Positions 1-5,879 of a DNA stretch of 7,629 nucleotides are shown here, one piece after another. Under the pieces are notes generated by a model. It searched no databases. It was not told where the DNA came from and worked only from the letters and a program-made list of their open reading frames with translations. This stretch comes from CAZILN01 sp964540005 (GTDB lineage Bacteria; Bacteroidota; Bacteroidia; Bacteroidales; SM23-62): assembly GCA_964540005.1 (NCBI GenBank), contig CAZILN010000369.1, positions 1 to 7,629 on the forward strand, in the 5' to 3' direction. Made by a program: the position numbers and the translations under genes. Numbering within the stretch: position 1 is the stretch's first letter; the number at the start of each line of letters is the position of its first letter.

Positions 1-875
1 AAGGTCATATCCAGGTATTCGTAATTGGTATTCGGGGCCTGTATGAAATTCAGGGGTATGGTAAGAAAACAATTCACCCTGTCGCTTCCAACCTGGGCAG
101 GTTTCCACTCCCCGGGCAGGGTCCTGACGGCTTCGGCAGCAATTTCATCGAAATCCGGCATGATTCCGCTGGCAACATATACCCCGTCAACAGTTCCTGA
201 TTCAGTTATTACAAAACCGATGGTCAGTACTCCTTCCAGGTTGTCAAGGTTAAATCCTGATTGATAGATATATTCAAGCAGGTATTTGTGCAGGAATTTG
301 GTGCCCGGTTTATATTCCGGGTAAGAACTGACCAGGTAAAACAGGTTGTCAACATACTCTTCTCCGTTCTCAAGCCAGTTCTTGTTTGAGATTAACTGGT
401 TATCCTTATAGCTGGATTCCGATTTCATCTGGCCGTTCTTATGGAATTTCCGTTCAATTCCCTGCAAGATCAGAGGAAATCGGGTGCTTGATGTACCTGT
501 CCTGATGGTCATATTGTTCCATACTTCAATAAAGGCGTACCATCCCTGTGGCGTTTCGGTATAGTGACGCGTATAAACCCTGGTATTCAGTCCATCCCTG
601 TACTCCCTGATCAGGTATTCATTTTCGTTCCTGATTCTAACTTTTTCGCCTAACAACAACTTCCAGAGTCCGTCTTCCTTAAAATAAATATCTACCTTAA
701 ACTTAGTTTTGGATGACTGGCTTACATCCCTCTTCAGAACTGCTCCCCGTGAATCCGAAGGAATATTGTTCACTCCGTAATAGTATGTAGTATCCTGTGC
801 TGATACTGTGTTCAGTGACAGGATAACCAGCAATAAGAAAGGGTAAAATCTGCACATAGCCGGTTTGATACGCAT
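1..875 (-). CDS. Secreted protein with YwqK/MORN-like repeats and a TonB C-terminal domain (partial, 3' end beyond the window)
   Basis: Reading leftwards from an ATG at 875 gives 291 codons without a stop, so the gene continues past the window edge. Residues 7-27 look like a signal peptide (hydrophobic FLLLVILSL, then a TVSA-Q cleavage site). A second in-frame ATG at 857 would give a tidier signal peptide and is a possible start. Residues ~140-172 (ERKFHKNGQMKSE, then KNWLENGEE) resemble YwqK/MORN_2 repeats. Residues ~213-278 fit the TonB C-terminal fold: VLTIGFVITESGTVDGV, then DFDEIAAEAVRTLP, a WKPA motif and LTIPLNF. The family is usually annotated 'energy transducer TonB', but there is no N-terminal anchor helix with a proline-rich spacer, so a true energy-coupling role to outer-membrane receptors is uncertain. 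A periplasmic or envelope location is inferred. It starts 16 nt after the upstream gene's stop, suggesting co-transcription. Confidence 0.8.
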   Translation of the reverse strand, partial: MRIKPAMCRFYPFLLLVILSLNTVSAQDTTYYYGVNNIPSDSRGAVLKRDVSQSSKTKFKVDIYFKEDGLWKLLLGEKVRIRNENEYLIREYRDGLNTRVYTRHYTETPQGWYAFIEVWNNMTIRTGTSSTRFPLILQGIERKFHKNGQMKSESSYKDNQLISNKNWLENGEEYVDNLFYLVSSYPEYKPGTKFLHKYLLEYIYQSGFNLDNLEGVLTIGFVITESGTVDGVYVASGIMPDFDEIAAEAVRTLPGEWKPAQVGSDRVNCFLTIPLNFIQAPNTNYEYLDMT

Positions 876-891
876 AATTATCTGATCACAA

Positions 892-1962
892 TCAATAGAT
901 CCTTGACTTTTCTTTTTTCTTTCTCCATTCCCCGTCATTCACCGGAGGAGGGCTAAGTTCTTCGGGATTTTTCTGAACCAGGTGTATGGCCTGTTCAGTG
1001 CAGCTGGTAATGCAGAGTCCGCATCCGTAACATTCGGTTTTATCCACATGCGAAACCCCCTCAATTATTTCAATGGCATTGAACTGGCAGCGCTCAAGGC
1101 ATAGTTCACAACCGCTGCAGAGGCTTTCATCAACGATAGCATAAAAATCAGACGAAGCGATCGAATGCTTGCACCCATGCTCAACCATGCTGCGCAATAC
1201 CCCGCAGGAACAGGTACAGCAATTACAAATATAATTTACCTCATTCTGGGCATTGTTTATCGAATGCACCAGGCCTTCCCTGTCCGCCTCAGCCAGGATC
1301 TCAAGGGCTTCCTCCTTTGTAATGGCACGGATATCCTCGTTACGGTCAAAGAAACCTGGACTGGGAGCAAATACAAGGCAATTCTCCACCGGGTGGTCAC
1401 AACCCTTTCCAATAAGTTTCTGCTGTACCCGGCAAATGCAGTTCAGTACGCCCCATGACCGGGCATCATCAATGTATGTTGATGCCTTTTCATATGGCAT
1501 TACATCAATGTTTACAGGTATGGTCCTTTCAACGGGAATGATCCTGTGCACCGAAGGATCAGTGATCATTGTCTTATAGAAAGCTTCCTTGTAATAGGCC
1601 TCAAAATACTCTGCAAATTCCTTATCGATCTTTGCATTTTGCTTCTCATAGAATCCAACAACAAAGGGTATGAGGTAGAAAACAAAACCCACTCCCTGCT
1701 CTCTTCTCATTTCAATCAGTCCCTTCTTAACCATCCCGATCAGCAAGGATTTGGCCTCCTGTTCAGAAAGATTGTTCCTTTCAGCAATCTGTCCTATTGA
1801 TTGATGTTCCAGGCTCATGCCGGTCGCAAGCCTGGCCTGCTCCGGAGAAAAAAGCTTGGCCAGCAGCTTTAATTCCACCCCGCTTTCAGTTGGGGGAAAC
1901 CCGTTTGGTATCTCATTGAGCTTTTCTGCCAGGGACCGGTATAATCCTTCCAGGTTTTCCAT
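892..1962 (-). CDS. Winged-helix/4Fe-4S dicluster ferredoxin-domain protein
   Basis: This 356-residue cytoplasmic protein lacks a signal peptide and membrane segments. Residues ~20-85 look like a winged helix (GVELKLLAKLFSPEQA, then SIGQIAERNNLSEQEAKSLL and a GLIEM wing). A middle domain carries C175-x-C177-x10-C188-x6-C195, followed by a cysteine-dense CNCCTCSC segment at 246-253. The C-terminal part holds two classical CxxCxxCxxxC motifs (282-292 and 311-321), each followed a few residues later by Ala-Ile, predicting two 4Fe-4S clusters. The sequence therefore shows an iron-sulfur protein with a DNA-binding-like head. Electron transfer or redox-sensing regulation is only inference; no electron partner lies next to it. 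I chose the ATG at 1962 because the alternative at 1992 adds only a short MLISRINIFI extension, and the AT-rich sequence just before 1962 is typical of starts in this phylum. It likely heads an operon with the TonB-domain gene. Confidence 0.85.
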   Translation of the reverse strand: MENLEGLYRSLAEKLNEIPNGFPPTESGVELKLLAKLFSPEQARLATGMSLEHQSIGQIAERNNLSEQEAKSLLIGMVKKGLIEMRREQGVGFVFYLIPFVVGFYEKQNAKIDKEFAEYFEAYYKEAFYKTMITDPSVHRIIPVERTIPVNIDVMPYEKASTYIDDARSWGVLNCICRVQQKLIGKGCDHPVENCLVFAPSPGFFDRNEDIRAITKEEALEILAEADREGLVHSINNAQNEVNYICNCCTCSCGVLRSMVEHGCKHSIASSDFYAIVDESLCSGCELCLERCQFNAIEIIEGVSHVDKTECYGCGLCITSCTEQAIHLVQKNPEELSPPPVNDGEWRKKKEKSRIY

Positions 1963-2287
1963 AATGAAAATATTTATTCGTGATATCAGCACAGCAAGCC
2001 TGCTGCTAAGTTTATATTCCCTGCTGCGGAATAAATGTACAATTATTCTGTAAAATCCTGCAATTTCTGCCTGTTGGCTCTCTTGTTTTGCAAAAACTCC
2101 TGTATCCAGTAAAAGATACAGTGAAACAGTTCATGAAGGTTGAAAATACTAAAAAATGTTACATATGTTATAGTATTTGAAACATCAATGCTAGACATTG
2201 GTGTGATCCGGCATTATCTTGCTCACGTAATATTATGTTCAGATTTTATGGACTGAACCACATTAGTAACCATTAATATCAATTATC
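1963..2287. other. AT-rich gene-free spacer between divergent genes
   Basis: About 325 bases with stops in all frames and no recognisable gene. It should contain the promoter for the leftward Fe-S gene; the best candidate is TACATTTA (minus strand, 2039 to 2032), a one-mismatch match to TAnnTTTG, with a TTG about 21 nt upstream, which is weak. It also holds a 10-bp palindrome TTTTGCAAAA (2086-2095), an AAATACTA/TAGTATTT inverted repeat (2144-2151 and 2171-2178) spanning an 8-bp palindrome ACATATGT (2161-2168), and the better hairpin listed separately at 2182-2204. Confidence 0.5.
2182..2204. repeat. 9-bp inverted repeat (hairpin or operator-like)
   Basis: The arms ACATCAATG (2182-2190) and CATTGGTGT (2196-2204) pair over nine positions with a single G-U wobble around the five-base loop CTAGA. 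No T-run follows on either strand within a few bases, so an intrinsic terminator is unlikely. It could be a protein-binding dyad upstream of the sorting-domain ORF or a scar of a lost element; neither is shown by the sequence. Confidence 0.4.
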
Positions 2288-2521
2288 ATGGATTTTCATC
2301 TTTACCCCAATCCTGCTTCTGATGTTGTCTATCTGGAGAATATTCAGGATTGCTGCCATGTTTCGCTTTTAAACATGGTTGGACAGACTGTGCGGATGAT
2401 GAAACCCAATGGCTTGAAAAAGTGTGAAATGAAGATGTCTGACCTGGATGAGGGTATTTATTTCATCCGGTTCCTGGATCATGATCAAAATGCTTGCATC
2501 AGGAGGGTGATCAAGAAATAA
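2288..2521 (+). CDS. Orphan T9SS type A C-terminal sorting domain, probably a gene remnant
   Basis: The 77 residues consist only of a type IX secretion sorting domain: the opening LYPNPASD matches the YPNP signature, followed by V-LEN, the NMVGQTVRM strand, the DLDEGIYFIRF (L..G.Y..R) motif and a basic end RRVIKK. Such domains normally sit at the C-terminus of large exported proteins, are recognised by the T9SS translocon in the outer membrane and are cleaved by the PorU sortase. Here the ATG lies only 18 nt after an in-frame TAA (2267-2269), and there is no signal peptide or cargo. A protein of this form could not reach the periplasm by the Sec pathway, so I read it as the tail of a lost secreted-protein gene, although a free-standing small protein cannot be excluded. 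It converges with the cutC remnant 44 nt downstream. Confidence 0.7.
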   Translation: MDFHLYPNPASDVVYLENIQDCCHVSLLNMVGQTVRMMKPNGLKKCEMKMSDLDEGIYFIRFLDHDQNACIRRVIKK

Positions 2522-2565
2522 AGACAGATCACCTTCCATGATTTGAAAATGTTATTTCCCGGAAG

Positions 2566-2940
2566 CTACATGCTTACGATATTTCGCCCGTGATATTCAG
2601 TGGCCCCGGTAAGCTTGTGCAATACCTCCAGGTTCTCTGGGCTTACCTTTCCTGCCACTATAACTTTTATCTTATCTCCTGCCCTCAAAACCATCTCCCT
2701 GAGCTTTATGCTGCCTTTTAAGGCATTTTCAGCACCACCGGAACTCAGGATACTGTTTATACCTCCCAGTGCAATAAGATCCTCCAGAGCCTGCACAGGA
2801 TCCTTAGTCAGGTCAATGACCTTGTGTACAGTTACTTTAAGCGGAATGGGGACCGCCGAAGTGACCCCTTCTATCAGTCCGGGCTCAGGTGTCAGTCCGT
2901 CAAGATCCAGCCTTGAACACAACTCCAGTCTGTCCTTATA
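2566..2940 (-). pseudogene. cutC: cutC remnant (copper homeostasis protein CutC family), 5'-truncated and internally deleted
   Basis: The open frame runs from just after an in-frame TAG (2941-2943) to the stop at 2566-2568, 124 residues against roughly 240-250 for intact CutC. It has no ATG near its start; a TTG at 2922 is the only possible early initiator and lies inside conserved sequence. The first residues DRLELCSRLDLDGLTPEPG match the first strand and helix of the CutC TIM-like barrel, which normally follow about 25 more residues. After IPLKV the sequence jumps directly to VTVHKVIDLTKDP, which in intact CutC lies about 100 residues later. The end (SILSSGGAENAL, AGDKIKVIVAGKVSPENL, TGATEYHGR) is the normal Bacteroidota CutC C-terminus. 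The missing start codon and missing barrel core indicate a decayed gene. The palindrome pair begins about 20 bases upstream of the break. The assignment rests on recalled family sequence. Confidence 0.8.
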
Positions 2941-2962
2941 CTACTTCCCGGGTAATTGACTC

Positions 2963-2985
2963 TCCTCGCAGCAGAGCTGCGAAGA
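2963..2985. repeat. REP-like palindrome 1 (AGA loop)
   Basis: TCGCAGC (2966-2972) and GCTGCGA (2976-2982) pair perfectly around the loop AGA; allowing one C-A mismatch the stem extends to ten positions (2963-2985). It shares the GC-AGA-GC core with the palindrome at 3025-3045. It lies about 20 bases from the broken 5' end of the cutC remnant. Tandem palindromes of this kind in bacteria are typically REP-type elements mobilised by RAYT (TnpA-REP) transposases; none is encoded in the window. Confidence 0.65.
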
Positions 2986-3024
2986 ATCATCGATTAATTG
3001 TCTATTTTTATTTGTGCTCGCTAA

Positions 3025-3045
3025 CCCCGAAGCAGAGCTTCGGGG
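3025..3045. repeat. REP-like palindrome 2 (AGA loop)
   Basis: CCCCGAAGC (3025-3033) and GCTTCGGGG (3037-3045) form a perfect nine-base-pair stem around AGA, flanked by two direct copies of GCTCGC (3016-3021 and 3051-3056). No T-run follows, so it is not a standard terminator. Compared with palindrome 1 the loop and inner GC pairs are the same but the outer stem differs in a compensating way (G-C to A-T and so on), which points to selection on the hairpin shape. Confidence 0.7.
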
Positions 3046-3061
3046 AATGCGCTCGCGTAAT

Positions 3062-3199
3062 TCAAGTATGGGGCTGAAACTGTAGAACTCCTTTTCGTCC
3101 CCATCCATTAAAAGTACCGGTATAGATAAAAAGGCTCACAGCCGGGAACAGGATCCTGCAGTTCATCAGGACCGCCAATAAAAGGGTAGCTTGTTTCAT
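3062..3199 (-). CDS. Short signal-peptide-like ORF, probably the stub of a truncated secreted-protein gene
   Basis: A 45-codon frame begins with MKQATLLLAVLMN, which resembles the N-terminus of an exported protein (basic start, hydrophobic core, PAVS as a possible cleavage region), and then shows no recognisable domain. Its stop codon falls immediately beside the palindromic element that ends near 3060, as would be expected if an insertion or deletion had removed the rest of the gene. It overlaps the candidate promoter of the opposite-strand gene at 3258. No family is recognised; it may equally be a chance frame. Confidence 0.3.
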   Translation of the reverse strand: MKQATLLLAVLMNCRILFPAVSLFIYTGTFNGWGRKGVLQFQPHT

Positions 3200-3206
3200 T
3201 TTTGCC

Positions 3207-3214
3207 TATTTTTG
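3207..3214 (+). promoter_or_regulatory. Candidate Bacteroidota -7 promoter box
   Basis: TATTTTTG is an exact match to the TAnnTTTG -7 element, 43 bases before the ATG at 3258. The expected -33 TTTG is not present at the usual spacing; a TTG at 3191-3193 is too close. It is therefore a half-promoter match at a sensible distance. Confidence 0.35.
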
Positions 3215-3257
3215 ATTGATAATGTACAAAATAAATTGAGACCGGGAGCCGTGATCT

Positions 3258-3581
3258 ATGCTGAAACATCTTCCTTTAATATTACTGATAATATCCATAT
3301 CGGTTTCTCTGGTATGGTCACAGGAAATGAACAGCCATGGCAACAGGACAGATAACATTCTTTATAATTGGGATCCGCATGGTAACAGATGGTTGCTGAA
3401 TTACCGGAATATTTTCGAATATTCTGATAGTCAGTCCATAACCGTATTCTATTTTGCCAGTGATGATCAGGAATGATTACCTTTCCGCAAGGAAGTTTTA
3501 GAGGAGAATGAGCTGGGACTGGAAACAGGATTCGAGCGTTACCTGTGGCAGGAATTCTATAATGAATTCATAACAGGATAA
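3258..3581 (+). pseudogene. Secreted-protein gene fragment interrupted by an in-frame TGA
   Basis: The ATG at 3258, preceded by GGGAG about nine bases upstream, opens a 72-residue frame. Residues 1-22 form a clear signal peptide (LPLILLIISISVSLVWSQ). The mature part (NILYNWDPHGNRWLLNYRN, then YSDSQSITVFYFASDDQE) resembles the W- and Y-rich repeat segments of Bacteroidota secreted proteins that often end in a T9SS sorting domain. A TGA at 3474-3476 stops it, but the same frame then stays open for 34 more codons (LPFRKEVLEENELG, ERYLWQEFYNEFITG) to TAA at 3579-3581. The continuation has a protein-like composition, so I read this as a nonsense-interrupted, probably also 3'-truncated, gene. A tryptophan (TGG) at the TGA position would fit the surrounding repeat style, but that is inference. 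It could instead be an intact 72-residue secreted protein. Confidence 0.5.
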
Positions 3582-3658
3582 TAATACGCTAGATCCGGTA
3601 CATTTCATGGCAAATCGGAATTGAAGGGGTTTCATAACAAATATTTAACATGAATTAG

Positions 3659-3690
3659 TTTCCGGAATCCTCTTATTATGCATACTTTTG
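3659..3690 (+). promoter_or_regulatory. Predicted fusA promoter (Bacteroidota sigma-A type)
   Basis: The box TACTTTTG (3683-3690) matches TAnnTTTG exactly. TTTC at 3659-3662, one mismatch from the -33 TTTG, is separated from it by 20 bases, the expected spacing. Transcription would start near 3696, leaving a leader of about 33 bases before the fusA ATG. The leader is AT-rich and has no Shine-Dalgarno sequence, usual for this phylum. Confidence 0.55.
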
Positions 3691-3728
3691 CGCGCCCTGA
3701 AAACTAAATAAGTTAAAAACATACTGAT

Positions 3729-5804
3729 ATGTCTCTACAAAACTTAAGAAATATAGGCATTGCAGCTCATATTGATGCCGGAAAAACTACTGTGACTGAA
3801 CGACTGCTGTACTTTACAGGCACCAGCAGGAAAATGGGAGAAGTTCATGACGGACAGGCTACCATGGATTTCATGAAGCAGGAACAGGAACGCGGGATCA
3901 CCATTGCCTCTGCAGCTATTTCCTGTCAGTGGGAAGGAACCCAGATAAATATCATTGATACTCCCGGACACGTCGACTTCACTATTGAAGTGGAACGGTC
4001 CCTGCGTGTCATTGACGGCATGGTAGCTGTATTCTGTGCAGTGGGGGGTGTCGAACCCCAGAGCGAGACCGTCTGGAACCAGGCACACAGGTACAGGGTG
4101 CCCAGGATTGCTTTTGTCAATAAAATGGACCGTACAGGGGCGGATTTTGATGAGGTGGTGAATCAGATGAACAAATATCTGGATGCCAATGCAGTGCCAC
4201 TGCAAATCCCTATGGGTGCTGAGGACGATTTTACCGGTATGGTAGACATTATTCGTTGTAAAGCATACCAGTTCGATGGTTATGATAGGATAGAGATCGC
4301 CACGCCGCCGGAATACCACGATAAATGTGCTGCTGCCAGAGATTTGCTTATCGAGAGACTGGCCGACTTTAATGACGAGGTCATGGAACTGTACCTTGAT
4401 GATAAAGATGTACCGGCTGATCTTCTTATCAGGGCAACACGTGAGACTACTTTAAAACTTTTAATTACCCCTGTTATTTGCGGGGCAGCTTACAAAAACA
4501 AGGGGATACAGCTGTTGCTTGATGCAGTCGTGGATTATCTTCCCTCCCCTGTTGATGTTGGCGCTGTGGTTGGGACCGATCTTGATGATGAAGAAAAGAC
4601 CCATGCACGCTACCCGACGCCAAAGGATCCTTTCTCTGCCCTTGCCTTCAAGATTATTCATGATCCCTTTGTGGGACAACAGACTTTTGTCAGGATCTTC
4701 TCCGGAACGCTGAAGAGCGGCATGCAGATCCTGAACACAACAAAAGACGAGAATGAGCGAATAGGCAGGATATACCAGATACATGCCAAGGAACGTAAGG
4801 AAATCCAGGAAGCGGGTCCGGGTGACATAGTGGCCCTTGTGGGACTCAAATACACCAAGACCGGTGATACCCTCTGCGATACGGCTCATCCGCTGTTCCT
4901 TGAAAACATACATGTTCCGCCTTCGGTGATAGAAATGAAAGTAAACCCGGTAACCAGGAAGGACCAGGGAAAACTGGGGGAAGCGCTGCATAAACTGGCT
5001 AACGAGGATCCCTCCTTCAATGTCAGGTATGATGATGAAACAGAAGAAACAGTAATATCAGGCATGGGTGAACTGCACCTTGAAATACTTGTCGACAGGC
5101 TGAAAGATGAATTCAAAGTGGATGTAGAAGTGGGAGAACCGGCAGTGGCATTGCGTGAAACAATCGGATCGGTGGTCGAATGTGAATATAAACATTCCAA
5201 ACAGACGGGTGGAAAAGGCCAGTTTGCACATACCATCATGCGCCTTGAACCCAATGAAGGGAATGGATATGAATTCGTTGATATGATCAAAGGGGGCCGC
5301 ATACCCGCGGAATTCATCCCTTCGGTGAATAAGGGAATTAAGAAAACAATCGAGGAAGGGATACTGTCAGGTTTTCCTGTAGTTGATGTTAAGGTGGTTC
5401 TTCTTGACGGTAGCTTTCACGCAGTTGATTCGTCGGATTTTGCCTTCCAGACCTGTGCCTCTATCTGCTTCAAGGATGGATTTAAAAAGAGCAAGCCTGA
5501 GCTCCTGGAACCTGTAATGCGCATTGAGATCAATACTCCCGATGAATACATGGGAGACATCATAAGCAACCTGAACCGGAAAAGGGGAAAGATTGAATCC
5601 ACGAGGCGTTTCAGGAAGGGATCCCAGAAACTGAATGGTTTTGTTCCGCTTATGGAAATGTTCGGTTATGCCACGCAGCTCAGGAATCTTTCAAGCGGCA
5701 GGGCCAATTATTCCATGGAATTCTACCGGTATCTCCCCATGACTGCCTCACTGCAGGCGGAATATCTCAAAAAGCAAAAGGAGAAAGAAGAACAGAAGGC
5801 ATAA
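3729..5804 (+). CDS. fusA: Elongation factor G (ribosomal translocation GTPase), stand-alone copy
   Basis: This 691-residue protein is a complete EF-G, which drives tRNA-mRNA translocation and, with ribosome recycling factor, subunit splitting. The GTPase motifs are intact: G1 AHIDAGKT (13-20), switch I RGIT (55-58), G3 DTPGH with the catalytic His81 (77-81), G4 NKMD (131-134) and G5 CGAAYKNKG (251-259). Domain II starts near 300 (DPFSALAFKI), domain III near 400 with GMGELHLEI (445-453), domain IV near 480 (KQTGGKGQFAH, and the tip segment DGSFHAVDSS with conserved His564), and domain V near 595 (MFGYATQLR, GRANYSMEFYRY). The tail is highly charged (KKQKEKEEQKA). The gene has its own promoter and is not flanked by rpsL, rpsG or tuf, and its N-terminus is shorter than that of typical str-operon EF-G, so it may be a second EF-G paralog. 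It is not the degenerate, GTPase-motif-lacking EF-G2 type. Confidence 0.96.
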   Translation: MSLQNLRNIGIAAHIDAGKTTVTERLLYFTGTSRKMGEVHDGQATMDFMKQEQERGITIASAAISCQWEGTQINIIDTPGHVDFTIEVERSLRVIDGMVAVFCAVGGVEPQSETVWNQAHRYRVPRIAFVNKMDRTGADFDEVVNQMNKYLDANAVPLQIPMGAEDDFTGMVDIIRCKAYQFDGYDRIEIATPPEYHDKCAAARDLLIERLADFNDEVMELYLDDKDVPADLLIRATRETTLKLLITPVICGAAYKNKGIQLLLDAVVDYLPSPVDVGAVVGTDLDDEEKTHARYPTPKDPFSALAFKIIHDPFVGQQTFVRIFSGTLKSGMQILNTTKDENERIGRIYQIHAKERKEIQEAGPGDIVALVGLKYTKTGDTLCDTAHPLFLENIHVPPSVIEMKVNPVTRKDQGKLGEALHKLANEDPSFNVRYDDETEETVISGMGELHLEILVDRLKDEFKVDVEVGEPAVALRETIGSVVECEYKHSKQTGGKGQFAHTIMRLEPNEGNGYEFVDMIKGGRIPAEFIPSVNKGIKKTIEEGILSGFPVVDVKVVLLDGSFHAVDSSDFAFQTCASICFKDGFKKSKPELLEPVMRIEINTPDEYMGDIISNLNRKRGKIESTRRFRKGSQKLNGFVPLMEMFGYATQLRNLSSGRANYSMEFYRYLPMTASLQAEYLKKQKEKEEQKA

Positions 5805-5845
5805 TAATCCACCGGTCCTGATCTGACTGTAACACGACTTAAATA

Positions 5846-5862
5846 CTATTCAGCGGGAATAG
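5846..5862. other. Small hairpin between convergent fusA and small ORF
   Basis: CTATTC (5846-5851) and GAATAG (5857-5862) pair perfectly around a five-base loop in the 75-base gap between the fusA stop and the stop of the opposing small ORF. Its position suits a two-way transcription end, but the stem is short and AT-rich and there is no adjacent T-run on either strand, so terminator function is doubtful. Confidence 0.25.
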
Positions 5863-5879
5863 GCGGCAATCTTCAAAGT

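Noticed and set aside
25..264. Plus-strand 79-residue frame at the left edge
   Set aside because: Antisense to the TonB C-terminal domain coding sequence, which has family motifs.
1165..1458. Plus-strand frames opposite the Fe-S gene (also 1253-1579, 1546-1800 and 1817-2053)
   Set aside because: Antisense shadows of a gene with clear domain motifs.
2171..2179. TAGTATTTG as a possible -7 promoter box for the sorting-domain ORF
   Set aside because: It has one base too many between TA and TTTG, and lies over 100 bases from the ATG without a -33 partner.
2600..2959. Plus-strand 119-residue frame opposite the cutC remnant, and the overlapping frame at 2889-3077
   Set aside because: The minus strand gives recognisable CutC motifs; the plus strand gives Ser/Pro/Leu-rich sequence typical of a shadow.
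3025..3045. Perfect 9-bp hairpin as an intrinsic terminator
   Set aside because: No T-run follows on either strand and a second related palindrome lies nearby, which fits a REP-like repeat better.
3474..3476. In-frame TGA as a selenocysteine codon
   Set aside because: No convincing bacterial SECIS-like hairpin directly follows and the protein is not a known selenoprotein type; a nonsense change is simpler.
3744..4319. Long minus-strand frames inside fusA (also 4461-4991 and 4886-5317)
   Set aside because: They lie wholly within an intact EF-G gene and have no domain features.
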